Of a stretch of DNA of 64,000 nt, positions 21,640 to 32,994 are shown one piece after another (positions within the stretch are counted from its first letter, which is position 1; each line of letters starts with the position of its first letter). Source of the stretch: Lytechinus pictus. Lineage: Eukaryota; Echinodermata; Echinoidea; Temnopleuroida; Toxopneustidae. The stretch lies in NCBI RefSeq assembly GCF_037042905.1, contig NC_087258.1, positions 4,107,001 to 4,171,000 on the forward strand. Direction: 5' to 3'. A program made the position numbers and the translations under genes. Under the pieces are notes generated by a model. It was given only the letters and a program-made list of their open reading frames with translations, searched no databases and was not told the DNA's origin.

Positions 21640-21895
21640 AGTGGAGGGAGCCAAACACCAAATGTTTTGGCATCGGCGGGGAGAGGAAAGGAGAGACTGA
21701 GTGAGAAGGGAAGAGGAAGCACTGAGAAAAGAGAGGGCAACAATAAAAGAAACAAAATAACCATAATTTCAAATTCGTTGTTCAGTACCAGGGGAGAGGA
21801 GGGGAGGGGAGAGTGGGAAAGATGAGAGGGGAGAGGAGAAAGAAAGGAGGTAAGAAAGGAGACTGAGTAAGAAGGGGAGAGGTGTGAAACCAGAA
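21640..21895. repeat. Purine-rich low-complexity DNA
   Basis: GGGAGAGGA-type purine tract on the + strand. The minus-strand open frames across it are Ser/Leu/Pro-rich artefacts. Confidence 0.85.
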
Positions 21896-22254
21896 ATGAG
21901 AGAACAAGCAAAATTATTAGAATTCTAAATTTGTTCAGTACCATTGAGATTTTCCATTTATATTTGCCTTTGAGCCCAACAAGCTCATATCATAGATAAG
22001 ATAGATTGCCTAACCGCAAGCATGCATAGCTGTCTGGTGTTTGACGCGATCATCAACCTTATGAATACTGAATTAAGTGAACATTTAAAAGTTCATGGTG
22101 GGCTGTGATTTGCTGCTTAAAGACCCCTGTGATCATATTAAAATCTGCACTAGCTCCCATAGACTGCTTTAGTTAAGAAATTTTTAAGCAACCATTATAG
22201 TCCTCTCTTGGATTTATAAAACACTCGATCAGAGAATTTAACATCCCTATGCTT

Positions 22255-22745
22255 TAATAGAATGGGCACCACAGACCCCCCCCCCCATTTTCCTCCGAAG
22301 AAGCTCCTAGCATTTTGACCAAATTATGTTCCCGAAATTATGTTTCCACACGTCGTGACGAAGAATATCATCGTGATAAAAAAGAAAGAAAAGAAAGGTC
22401 TTCCATTCCCGTCCGTCGGCTGACAAGCCCTCCCCCCCCCCCAAAAAAAAAATAGAATAAAAGAGAGAGAGAAAAAAAATTGTACATAACATTCCGTCGT
22501 AGAGCTGACAAGCAAAAAAAAAATAACCAAAAGAAAATGTTTTTCACATTTTCCCGCCCCCTTTAGTTTTACTTTCATTTTATTTTCTTTTGGCGATTTT
22601 TGCGGGGGTGTGCCCCCCCCCTCCGCCCCACTCGCTACGCATCTGAGTTAATAGGGCACCGCCACCTCAAACCCCATTACCCCTTTTCCTCTGAAGAAGC
22701 ACCTATGCAATTTGAACAAATTATTGTTCCAGGTACAACTAACTG
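22255..22745. repeat. Diverged direct repeat, ~393 bp period
   Basis: GGGCACCACAGACCCCC...TCCTCCGAAGAAGCTCCTA near 22264 corresponds to GGGCACCGCCACCTC...TCCTCTGAAGAAGCACCTA near 22657. Between them lie poly-A/C tracts and a C-run element end (CCCCACTCGCTACGC). Confidence 0.7.
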
Positions 22746-22748
22746 TAT

Positions 22749-23436
22749 GGTAGGGGCAGCCTTCTCTGCGCCGGGAGGCTCCTCTGCGCACCATTGACAG
22801 ACGCGGTATAACTCGCGTGCTCGGTGAAATGAAGTCTTTTTCCTGAATCACACCAACTGCGTGCAAAGTGAATGGGATGCAGAGAAGGGTGCCCAATCTT
22901 TTGGAATGCAAAATTGAGAGGGGTTTATATTTCATCGAAAATTAAATTGTTCTTGGTCAGATTTTGCCGAGATTTTTCTCATACAAACTCTTTAGAATAT
23001 TTGTGATAACATCAGATTAATATTGAATACCATATTCATAAAATTCATGATCTTTTCAAGCTGAAACTTTAGGTGCGCAGACCTTAGACCTCCCATCATA
23101 CTTTCTGTCGTGCGCGTGTAACAGAAGTCTTGACAAAGGCTATCATCGGGATTTCAACATGTCGCCGAACTGAATCGTCTTCATTTTGACAATCAACGGA
23201 AGTTTACGACCAAGGTCACTCGTCTCCAAGAGAGGTCAGAAAGGTGAATTTTCTCTGTTTTGTTATTATAATTAAGTCTCGAGTCATATCCACATTGACA
23301 TGTGCGTTTTGCCGCTCTCCATGTCAGGCTGACCCTTAAATTTCAGCTTTTATGAAAAGCTATTCCACAGAGCTATCCGTAGCTATGGTAGGGGCAGCCT
23401 TCTCTGCAACTGGACGTTCATCTGCGCGCTGCGCAC
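22749..23436. repeat. Two copies of a GGTAGGGGCAGCCTTCTCTG repeat
   Basis: The word occurs at about 22750 and 23390, each followed by TCTGCGC and a GCGCGT-rich stretch. The copies are in the same orientation with ~640 bp between them. No gene is seen in the interval. Confidence 0.6.
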
Positions 23437-23904
23437 TATAAAAAATACGCGTAACTCACAGAATTGTACGCGCGGGACTGACCAAATGACTGGAAATTGA
23501 AAGTTTCAACGTAGCCACCAAGATGCGAGCCAAAAATGTGAGTAATTCCTCTAAAATTATGGTAAATTTGTTTAAAAAAAAATCGATTATGGAACTTTTT
23601 TTACCTCAAGGATACCTTAGATAGATGAAATAAGCTGATTTCAATGCTAACCGGAGTACCCATGATAAACTTAGACCAATGGCTTCAGTCTGTGTCGATC
23701 CATACGGCCATGGCCACACATGCGACCATAAAGGTTTTTCGCAATGTAATAATTTCACCTTCCAGTCACAAAACTTTTAATCCTGGGTTTTAGGGGTATA
23801 AATTATTGGTGGGTTTTTTTGATCGCTAACTTCAGCGTAGACCTAATGTACAACACCGAGTATTGACTATGGCAAGCCAACAAAGTCCAGATTTGATAAT
23901 TCAA
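23437..23904. other. Unassigned sequence leading into satellite B
   Basis: A single isolated copy of the satellite core (CCTGGGTTTTAGGGGTATAAATTATT) is at about 23783. The rest shows no features. Confidence 0.5.
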
Positions 23905-26037
23905 CCATTACTTAGAGGGGATAATTCATATTAGCCGTATAGTATGTACCTCCTGGGTTTTAGGGGAATAAATTATTTAGAGTGTTAAAGTGGCATGGCC
24001 GGTGGGATCTAGGCATTTATTGACAAGGGGGGAAGGGGCTGTGACTGCCTCGATATGATCGAGAGGGGGGGGGGGGCGGGGTAGGGGATAATTCATATTA
24101 TCCCGCCTATAGTACGTACCTCCTGGGTTTTAGGGGGTTAAATTATTTAGAGCCTTAAAGTGGCATGGCCAGTGGGATCTAGGCATTTATTGACAAGGGT
24201 CCCATAAGGGGAAGGGGATGTGAGGGCCTGGACATGATCGGGGATAGGGGGAGGGGCAGGGGATAATTCATATTAGCCGTATAGTATGTACCTCCTTGGT
24301 TTTAGGGGAATAAATTATTTAGAGTGTTAAAGTGGCATGGCCGGTGGGATCTAGGCATTTATTGACAAGGGGGGGAAGGGGCTGTGACTGCCTCGATATG
24401 ATCGAGAGGGGGGGGGGGGGGGCAGGGGATAATTCATATTATCCCGCCTGTAGTACGTACCTCCTGGGTTTTAGGGGGTTAAATTATTTAGAGCGTTAAA
24501 GTGGCATGGCCGGTGGGATCTAGGCATTTATTGACAAGGGTCCCATAAGGGGAAGGGGATGTGAGGGCCTGGACATGATCGGGGGTAGGGGGAGGGGCAG
24601 GGGATAATTCATATTAGCCGTATAGTATGTACCTCCTGGGTTTTAGGGGAATAAATTATTTAGAGTGTTAAAGTGGCATGGCCGGTGGGATCTAGGCATT
24701 TATTGACAAGGGTCCCATAAGGGGAAGGGGATGTGAGGGCCCGGACATGATCGGGTGGGGGGGGGGGTAGGGGAAGGGGAAGGGGATAATTCATATTAGC
24801 CGTATAGTATGTACCTCCTGGGTTTTAGGGGGTTAAATTATTTAGAGCGTTAAAGTGGCATGGCCGGTGGGATCTACTCATTTATTGACAAGGGTCCCAT
24901 AAGGGGAAGCGGATATGAGGGCCACGACATGATTGGGGGGGGGGGGGGAGGGGCAGGGGATAATTCATATTAGCCGTATAGTATGTACCTCCTGGGTTTT
25001 AGGGGAATAAATTATTTAGAGTGTTAAAGTGGCATGGCCGGTGGAATCTAGACATTAATGACAAGTGGGGAAGGGGATGTGAGTGCCCCGACATGATCGA
25101 GGGGGGGGGGGGGGGAGGGGCAGGGGATAATTCATATTATCCCGCCTATAGTATGTACCTCCTGGGTTTTAGGGGGATTAATTATTTAGAGCGTTAAAGT
25201 GGCATGGCCGGTGGGATCTATATATTTATTGACAAGGGTCCCATAAGGGGAAGGGGATGTGAGGGCCCCGACATGATCGGGAGGGGGGGGGGGATAATTC
25301 ATATCAACCCTATAGAATATGCCTCCTGGGTTTGAGGGGAATGAATTATTTAGAGCGTTCAAGTGGAATGGCCGGTGGGATCTAGGCATTTATTGACAAG
25401 GGTCCGTTTTTTGGTGAGTTTTGTCAGTTTGTGTGTTTTGTTTTGTTTCTTATTGTATGTTGTTGTTTTAACAGCGTTTGTGTATAAATATGTGTTCGTA
25501 TTTGTGTATGTATACATATGTGTGCGTGTGTGTGTGTGTGTGTGTGTTTTCGTTTGTGTGGGAATGTGTGTTATGCGTGTTTTATGTACATGTAGCAATA
25601 TTTTACTTTTCTTTTGGGGAAAAGCATTTTGCTTCTTTAGTAGGTTCCTCCACATTATCAGTATAGTGATTAAATATGAATGCATGTCATTATTTGTGCC
25701 TTCTTTAACCCTATAAACAACATCATTTGACATTATTTATTACCTATTCTTAACTATGAGCATTGTATAATTTATGTTCGTATGAAAAATAATTATGTTC
25801 TGCAAATTTCATGAATGTATTCAATATGTTTGTTTTTGTATTATTGTTTGTGGAAAATAAATGAAATGAAATGAAAATGAGGGGAAGGGGATATGAGGGC
25901 CCCGACATGATCGAGGGGGGGGGGGTGAGGGATGAATGGCAGGGGATAATTCATATCATCCCTATAGTATGTACCTCCTGGGATTTTAGGGGGATAAATT
26001 ATTTAGAGCGTTAGAGTGGCATGGCCGATGGGATCTA
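23905..26037. repeat. Satellite B: ~170 bp unit, about 10 copies, split by a LINE end
   Basis: The core CCTCCTGGGTTTTAGGGG starts at 23949, 24119, 24291, 24460, 24632, 24813, 24988, 25158, 25322 and 25973. Spacing is 164-181 bp except for the last interval, which holds an insertion. Each unit has GGGGATAATTCATATTA, the core, AGTGGCATGGCCGGTGGGATC, TTATTGACAAGG, CATGATCG and a G run. Alternating unit types (ATCCCGCCTATAGTACG versus AGCCGTATAGTATG) suggest a higher-order repeat. Confidence 0.95.
25406..25879 (+). mobile_element. 5'-truncated LINE 3' end inserted in satellite B
   Basis: 474 bp break one satellite unit between GACAAGGGTCC and GGGGAAGGGGAT. The insert ends in GTGGAAAATAAATGAAATGA followed by another GAAAATGA, the 3' tail style of many invertebrate LINEs. 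It contains a GT microsatellite near 25520-25550. The bases CATAA expected at the break are missing and there is no clear target duplication. Frames on both strands are simple-sequence artefacts. Confidence 0.75.
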
Positions 26038-27009
26038 GGGAGTTTGAGGTGGGGGGGGGGGGGGTGTCTGTTTAAATGGCTCCCACGTGACTTTGCGTTA
26101 AGTAATTGAGCTGAAATTGTCAGACCCCGTAGAGAAAGACTTGTTTTATTGAATCCAAGAGGTTTCAACAATTTAAAGGGGGCTTAGAGCCCATGGGAGA
26201 TGAAATTTAAAGGAAGAATAGCTACTAAAACTATGGGGGTGGGGTGCTTTCAGAAAGTCTTTCTCACGTGACCCAGAATGACGATCAGGATCATCTTTCA
26301 ATTAACAAATAATTTCGTTCAAAGTTATTTTTTTTTTTCATCGTGCGATCGCTAACTTTTTTCAAACTGAATTGAAATAACACCACTCAACTTAGAAAAT
26401 CAGGTGAAGAGCATTCAATTTCGTACACAAAGGTAAACTGTAGGCGTTTAAACATTCAATTCCGTCTACAGGCGAGCATTTATGGAATGTGAGCAATCAT
26501 ATTCATCCAAATTATTGTCCCCACCAAACAACGTTCGAAAGGGGACTGTGAAACGGGCTCCGTTCGTGTGTCCGTCCCTCCGTCCGTGCGCCTGTGTACA
26601 AAATGTTAACCGTGGCCCTCGACTCCCTATTCTTTCATGGATTTCAATGGGACTTTCAGGCAATGGCCCTGGCGTAGTACGCCAACTTGTCGTGCACTCA
26701 GGCATGGGTTCAAAGGTCACACAGAAGTCATTGTAGGTCAAACTTCATTCATGCTCAAAATCCTTGTTTTCCTCGTCCTCACCATCTTCCGTTTCTTCTT
26801 CTTCTTCTTCTTCTTCTTCCTAATCAGTATTTTTAATATTGTCCTTTACTTTTTCAACTCCCATAGGCTCTAAACCCCCTTCAAAATTTAAAAAACTCTT
26901 GGATTAAATAAAACAACTCATTCTCTACGGGTTCTGGCAATTTCAGCTCAGTCACTTCCCGCAAAGTCATGTGAGAGCCACTTAAACAGACACCCCCCCC
27001 CAAACTCCC
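26038..27009. mobile_element. 972 bp TIR element with TA target duplication
   Basis: Starts GGGAGTTTGAGGTGGGGG and ends CCCCCCCAAACTCCC, flanked by TA on each side. The inverted arms extend ~165 bp (CCCACGTGACTTTGCG against CGCAAAGTCATGTGAG; CCCGTAGAGAAAGACTTGTT against its complement). It inserted at the end of satellite B. Inside are a GTCCCCACCAAACAACG-type dispersed repeat (26510-26740) and a TTC microsatellite (26795-26820). No transposase is present. Confidence 0.85.
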
Positions 27010-27011
27010 TA

Positions 27012-27634
27012 TATGCGTTGTACACGTATCTCACAGCCGTGACATATTCTTTATATTCCTTTAAGTTTATGCTGTCGGGAGGGTCTATTATGATATTTTA
27101 TGCTGTCAAAAGTCCTCAAAATGGATAAATCAGCTTCTTATCTACAATGTATAACTCCTGACAAGAAAACCTCCCTCAATTGTCTCTGGGTCACGTGAGA
27201 AAGACTTTTTGAAAGCACCCCATCCCCAAAATGGATAAATCAGCTTCTTATCTATATCTCCTTGCTAGGAAACCTCCCTCAATTGTCTCTGGGTCACGTG
27301 AGAAAGACTTTCTGAAAGCACCCCTCCCCCATAGTTTTAGTAGCGATTGTTCCTTTAAGTTTCATCTCTCATGGGCTCTAAACCAACTTTATATTTTTTA
27401 AACCCCTGGCCTTGGATTCAATAAAGCAACTCTAACTTTCACAAACCTATGGTTGAACCATTACTAAAATAATACAATTTCATGTCAATCCATCCCCGCC
27501 CATAGCACAGTCGGAAAATAATAAACATCATGTTTATCGAGAGTTGAACTTGAATAAAATGTGATATCTACAGTTTCATTAGATAGAATTCCGTAATTTT
27601 TCGCTGATTTCAAGTTCATGGAAAACTTGGATCG
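27012..27634. repeat. Short direct duplication around CTGGGTCACGTGAGAAAGAC
   Basis: ATGGATAAATCAGCTTCTTA, CTCCCTCAATTGTCTCTGGG and CACGTGAGAAAGACTTT appear in order at 27120-27230 and again at 27230-27330. The second copy, with CCCCCATAGTTTTAGTAGC, is also found inverted at 26222-26270 inside the 972 bp element, so this is a piece of the same family. The rest (27370-27634) is unassigned. Confidence 0.7.
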
Positions 27635-28489
27635 CATGTTTTGCACTGCGCGCTATAGATCTATACGCATTGCAACTGCTAAAGCCTGAACCGCCGATGA
27701 GAAAATGTGGTTAAAATAAAAATAATGGTTCTCGATATGCTACATTTTAGATGGAAATTTCCAGCAAATTTCTAATGCAATTTCAATGCGATCTCCTACA
27801 ACACGCCGTCCTATGGGACTTGTTTACAATGCATTGTCAATGGAAATAGTGCCGGTCGGGAACAATGTTTAGCAATTTGAAAGGTAAGTGAATAACACGG
27901 CGCGATATGCATGGCGATATTTCCGAAAGTAGACAACAAATCGTAAACCAGTAACGCGCCCGGTATTCGGTCACTTAAGGGGAAATCGCCGGTAAAATAA
28001 ATACCTACCTCATTTATTTGTAAATCCACCGACCAGGAGAAAGAAAAAATTGTCCTCTTTCAGATTATTGAACTCATTTAGAATATTGAATATTGTTGAA
28101 CAAAATATTGCCGATAGACCGAGGTGGTGTTTTCCGCCCAGTATTCGGTCACGCCGCCCAGAATTCGGTCGCGCGAAAACGCGCGATTTATCTGATGTTA
28201 ACTATTCGAATTTCTCTTATGCTTACTGTTTTTTATTCCTTTTATGTGATCTCCACATCTTAATTATACATTTCTAGTGTTTATTTTTTAATAATAGCAA
28301 CAATAAAACCTAATTAGTCCACTAGAAATAACAGAACAGGTGGAAGAATTGAGACTGAACGGTATTGTTTGAAATTTCGCCATGTGATGGCGTAAACTGA
28401 ATATATATGTTTCATTATTCATTCTATGAAAATACATGTTTAATAATTAACTTTTGTATTTTTTCTTCCCTCTTTTACAGGCAAAACTC

Positions 28490-28880
28490 CTTTTGTATTA
28501 TTTTACTTTGTTTATGATTTATAATTTCCTACTTTCAATCACTTGTTTTGCTTTGCGACGTTACATTTCATGTTATTTTTTTCTGTTTTGTTTTGGTATT
28601 TATATAATCACAACTTGCATGGTTTCTTACCTGTTTGCCGTTTTCATATTCCTATGCATGCCTCGGATGCATGCTCGTTTGTTTGGGGGTTTTGTGTTCT
28701 TATATTTTGTTTATGAATTTCAATTTCCTACTTTCAATCACTTGTTTTGCTTTTCGATGTTATGTTTATGTTGTTTTTGTGTTTTGTTTTGGTAACATTC
28801 CAACTTGCATGGTTTCATACCCGTTTGCCGTTTTCATTTTCAGATGCATGCTCGCTTGTTTGGGGTTCTGTTTTTGTTTG
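28490..28880. repeat. Tandem duplication, ~195 bp period
   Basis: TTTCCTACTTTCAATCACTTG, CAACTTGCATGGTTTC and TTTGCCGTTTTCAT recur in order in two units, both open on the + strand as hydrophobic Phe/Leu/Cys-rich peptide. The T-rich base composition explains the open frame. An (ATT)n microsatellite lies at 28908-28940. I do not call a gene. Confidence 0.7.
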
Positions 28881-28906
28881 AGGGAGTCTTTAATTATTTT
28901 GGTCTG

Positions 28907-28939
<33 letters not shown>

Positions 28940-30353
28940 TTGCTTATTTGGTAGTACAGTGGGGAATCCAAGCGGGGAGCAAGGTCCGTGTACCCGTAAT
29001 TCCCGTTTCTTTTTACATGATAAAAGTGTCAAATTAAGGGGGCTCATCCCTGGATCCGCTACTGAGTAGAATTTATTATTTTGGAGATTTTACTTAATGT
29101 TCATAATTTTCTAAAATCATATTTTTAATCTGCCATCCCGATAGTCCTGATAGTCATTCATGAAAATCTATCAAATAACTTGGTTTTTGTTTTTAGTCGC
29201 TCCAGTCAATCACCAAAAGATAATCAGCCACACAACCTATGTCAAATAGTAGATCAACACTAGCTCATTCAAACTATGGGCATCGGAGAAGAGGATTATC
29301 TTTTGTATTTTTTAGGGGGTGGATGCAACAATAGAGGTCCCCAATGAATATTAATCCTCTGCTCTGCTGACCATATCAATCCCCTCTCGTTAAGATTATA
29401 TAAATTTTCAATCACTCAGAATTTTTAATACAACAATCCAAAACGGAATCAACCAGAAAATGGCGCAGCATCATCGTTTCAGTCAATTTCATTACAGACA
29501 AAGAGTCAAATGGGCAACATGTTATTGAAACTTCACGTCTTTGCAGTCAAGATGTTGTTTATTTTTTTCAGTCTATGAAATGAATGGCAAGGTGAATGTA
29601 GAATTAATACAAATGGCAAATAAGTTTCATACTCTTGTCTTTCATAAATGGAAAGAAATCAATAAATCAAATACTCTGTAACAAAATTTACTGTTTGGCC
29701 ATCTACGTACAATACATAAAATTTATATAAAATCAAGAATGATATGAATACAAACAATAGAATGTAAAAATAATTCTTGTACTGCAAAATAATTAGTACC
29801 AGGGCGTAACAACTGCGTAGAATATATATTTTCTTTGTAATTTCTTGGATTTTATATTAGTTTATTTTTTACAATAAAATTAATGGCTCAATGATACTTA
29901 TAAATCTACGTCGGCCTCCGATATAGGGAAAGCGAAGAGGAAATTTGGATTTCATATCATTCCTTTGATAACTCAAACAAAGTTTTAGGGAACATTGTGA
30001 TATAAGAGGTCATTGAAGACTATCTTTAATTCACTCAATGCTAAATCTTTCTTGAATACAAGTGTGGTACGCCTTCTTGATGAAATAATTTGAATGAAGA
30101 TAATGTACATAAATTAATTTCATCATAATGGCCTTAATCTATTATTCTTACACTATCCTTTTCATAATTATGCTCATTGTTTTATTGCAACTTCCTTCAA
30201 TATCATAATTTACTGGTTCCATATTAAAACGCAAAACTACTGCCCTCACTATTGTCATTTCCTTTACTACATCAATGGTCCTTTAAATCCCCCAAAAATG
30301 AACGAGAAAAATTAAAAGGGAAAGAAAGACAAAATAACGACGAGACCGACAAT

Positions 30354-30499
30354 TCATTTTGAATCATCTGCTGAAACTCTAGTCTCTTCACCCCGAATTT
30401 TGCCATCCGCTGTTCCCATGCCGCCAAATTTGCTTTCATAGCAACGGCCAGGTAATGGCTGGAACCATGCCGCGATTTTACTGGTGTCTTCCCAACGAT
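30354..30499 (-). other. Possible terminal coding exon (unidentified)
   Basis: On the minus strand, CTCCACAG is followed by an open frame of about 48 codons (DRWEDTSKIAAWFQPLPGRC, then YESKFGGMGTADGKIRGEE and a stop). A minus-strand AATAAA lies ~170 bases past it (30186-30181). The composition is protein-like and the acceptor is reasonable. It sits inside the 4.25 kb TIR element, so it may be an element gene or a captured exon. No family is recognised. Confidence 0.3.
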
Positions 30500-31244
30500 C
30501 TGTGGAGAAACTGGTAAGGAAAAATTTTAGAACATTTGAATTACACAGCATGATGGAAATTACCGATTGATATAATAGTTTAAGTTCAGAGTATGGTTAA
30601 GTAAATAAAAAGATGTAGACCTACTTTATCCCTATGCGTTGATTTAGGTATCCCATATACCTAAGACGCCCTCCTTTTTGACATCTTGTCTACCATCCAA
30701 TACCGAGTTGTCAACCTGCTGTTTGATATACTGTTAGTAAAGGTTTTGATATCTGTTTGAAAAGTCATTCAAAGTATGAACTCAAAGAATTAAAAATTAA
30801 TATTAGACGAAAGGAACATTTTATTAATTCTATAAATCACTTTAGGCCTAACTCGGGCAACTGAATTCCAATTGAATTCACAACAGTAACTGATAATTCT
30901 AACCGAATTCGTCAACATTGTCATCCACTTTCGATTGATGTTATTAGCAATGATGACAATATTAAAAGGCCCCTTGTTTTAAATTAAAACGACCAAAAAA
31001 ATTAGCCGCAGACCTCTGATATGTGAGGGACGGGCAAAATTGAGGGGCAATTTTCCAGCCTTTGATCTAGCAATGATGTCTTTTAAAATAACACTCGTGG
31101 AAGAGCCTTTTTAATTTTTTTTTCTTGGGGGGTCCATCATCCCTGGAACCGGATGTATTATTCAAATTAATAATATTGAAAATAACTATGATAACATTAA
31201 AAAAATAACACGGTTTAACTATTGAGGTTGAGTTTGACTATTGA

Positions 31245-31665
31245 GGCCAAAAAGGAAATCACTAAGACTTAATCTCAATCACGTTAAAGGCAATATCAAA
31301 ATGAGCCCTGGTCAAATTCGCCAACTTCGTCACCATCGTCATTCACCCGCTCATATTGCATTTTCACAGGCAATAAACATCTTTGTTCTAAGATTTTTAT
31401 TAATAAAAATAATTGTAGGTATATCCTTAACTTATTTAGGCCTAACGTAGGCATATCATTTGCCCTATCATTTGAGAAAGATGTCTTCAACTCAATCACG
31501 CAAAGGCAATCAAAATGAGCCTTGGTCAAATTTACCAACTTCGTCACCATCGTCATTCACCTGCTCAAATTGCATTTTCATAGGCAATAAACATCTTTGA
31601 TTTAAGATTTTTATTCATGAAAAATAATTTTAGATATATTCTAAACTTATTTAGGCCTAACAGAA
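31245..31665. repeat. Tandem duplication, ~226 bp period
   Basis: CTCAATCACG, ATCAAAATGAGCC(C/T)TGGTCAA, CTTCGTCACCATCGTCATTC, AGGCAATAAACATCTTTG and TATTTAGGCCTAAC occur in order twice. A more decayed third copy, with the TTTAGGCCTAAC word first, lies at about 30780-30960. Confidence 0.8.
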
Positions 31666-32459
31666 CAAAAAATGGATTAAGATAAGTGTTTCACTTGCGA
31701 GGAGCAACGTATCTGCACGCTCTTCCCTCCTCACAAACACACCGGCAAAACACTCAATGTTGCGCGACCGAATTCTGGTCGAGCGCCCTCTCACTATAGG
31801 GGCAATGTATAAGCCCTCGCTACTCATCAGTTTCACTGCTAGTTGCATATTCGCTGCGACTGGGTGAACACACAAGTCTTCCCCTTCACACTCGTACCAA
31901 ATTCACTACACCTACACACAAAGTCATGACGTCACAAGAGTTTACATGAGGCTGCGTCCGCTTAAATCAATAGCTAAGAAACCCGGAAGTAAACAAAACT
32001 CCCCCGACGCGGTCAATTTTAAGGTTAGTTTTTGGCTGTGTGCTTGTCTTAATCGACATTTTTTTTGAGGTGGGCTGGAAGTGCTGGTTTCTTGCATGAT
32101 ATGCCAAAGTTTTCTGGCTCATGCATTATTATTTTTTTTTCAACAGCTGTTGAAACAGCTGTCTGACCGAATTCTGGGAGGTGACCGAATACCGGGCGCG
32201 TTACCCTACATCATGTGAATCTGCAGCATTTGCTCCACAATCTGGTATCTACTTTATTTGATGTTGCATTAATTTTCATTTCAATACTAGCATGCAAACC
32301 TTAGGTGGTCGGTTTGGGGGTTACACAATCATACTCTAAGTGAGGACATACTAGGCTCTTGTATGCTTGGAGTTTAACATTCCTTGGTGCGTTGTAGAGG
32401 TTGCGACGTAGGAAGCCGATGATGCTACTTGTCTGTTCCATTTCAGGTTATCTGATAAG

Positions 32460-32994
32460 GTAACCCAGAGAGCTCCCGCCCGCGCAGCGGGCGGGAGCCC
32501 AGAAGCTTACCGTGTATTTTACCATTGTCACCGGACTAGGGTGATTTATGGTCTAAATATTTCTCCAAATGAATTGTGAAAACAGAAAGTATACAATTAC
32601 CACGATTATATGGATGAAGGTCTAACGAGTGGCAGATTCCTGACATCTGGGCACAGTCTGGAACCTCAAAAAAACGAAAAGTTCTCTCCTTCTAGTTCTA
32701 CCCCGTCTCGATCGGCCATTTTTGTTAAAAATCGTAACAAAATGGCCCATCGAGACTGGGTAGAAGGAGAGAACTTTTCGGTTTTTTTAGGTTCCAGACT
32801 GTGCCCAGATGTCAGGAATCTGCCACTCGTTAGACCTTCATCCATATAATCGTGGTAATTGTATACTTTCCGTTTTCACAATTCATTTGGAGAAATATTT
32901 AGACCATAAATCACCCTAGTCCGGTGACAATGGTAAAATACACGGTAAGCTTCTGGGCTCCCGCCCGCTGCGCGGGCGGGAGCTCTCTGGGTTA
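32460..32994. mobile_element. 535 bp near-perfect palindromic element, 8 bp TSD
   Basis: Starts GTAACCCAGAGAGCTCCCGC and ends with the complement (CTCTCTGGGTTA); the arms of ~265 bp meet near 32730 with only a few mismatches. Target duplication CTGATAAG at 32452-32459 and 32995-33002, and the uninterrupted site is preserved inverted in the right arm near 33906. The 8 bp duplication fits hAT-like insertion. Each end also has an internal GC hairpin (GCCCGCGCAGCGGGC). The frame at 32610-32849 is the palindrome read through its centre. Confidence 0.9.

Larger units (their letters stand above)
27951..32204. mobile_element. 4.25 kb TIR element with subterminal CCGAATTCTGG repeats
   Basis: Both ends carry GTAACGCGCCCGGTATTCGG continuing to GTCAC, a 24 bp perfect inverted repeat. 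Subterminal copies of a related word follow: CCCAGTATTCGGTCACGCC and CCCAGAATTCGGTCGCGCG near 28137-28180 on the left, and ACCGAATTCTGGTCGAGCG (31768) and GACCGAATTCTGGGAGG (32164) on the right. Repeated subterminal motifs are typical of transposase-binding sites. I found no recognisable transposase inside. The exact end is uncertain by 1-3 bp because TA/TTA at the edges is ambiguous. It inserted into MITE-like copy c. Confidence 0.8.
27635..32331 (+). mobile_element. ~510 bp TA-flanked MITE-like repeat, copy c, interrupted
   Basis: Matches copy a from TGCACTGCGCGCTATA to GGGTTACACAATCA (TA follows at 32332), but lacks its first ~70 bp and is split at ATCGTAAACCAGT by the 4.25 kb element at 27951-32204. 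The part after the insert (32205-32331) has diverged slightly, for example TACTAGCATGC in place of TATAGTCTAC. Confidence 0.8.

Noticed and set aside
25359..25733. Frames rich in Thr/His or Val/Cys
   Set aside because: Caused by the GT microsatellite in the LINE 3' end.
28454..29069. Hydrophobic + frames resembling membrane proteins
   Set aside because: Composed of a T-rich tandem duplication; both units are merely open because of base composition, and the upper part runs into an ATT microsatellite.
32610..32849. 79-codon + frame
   Set aside because: It reads through the centre of the 535 bp palindrome; the second half mirrors the first.
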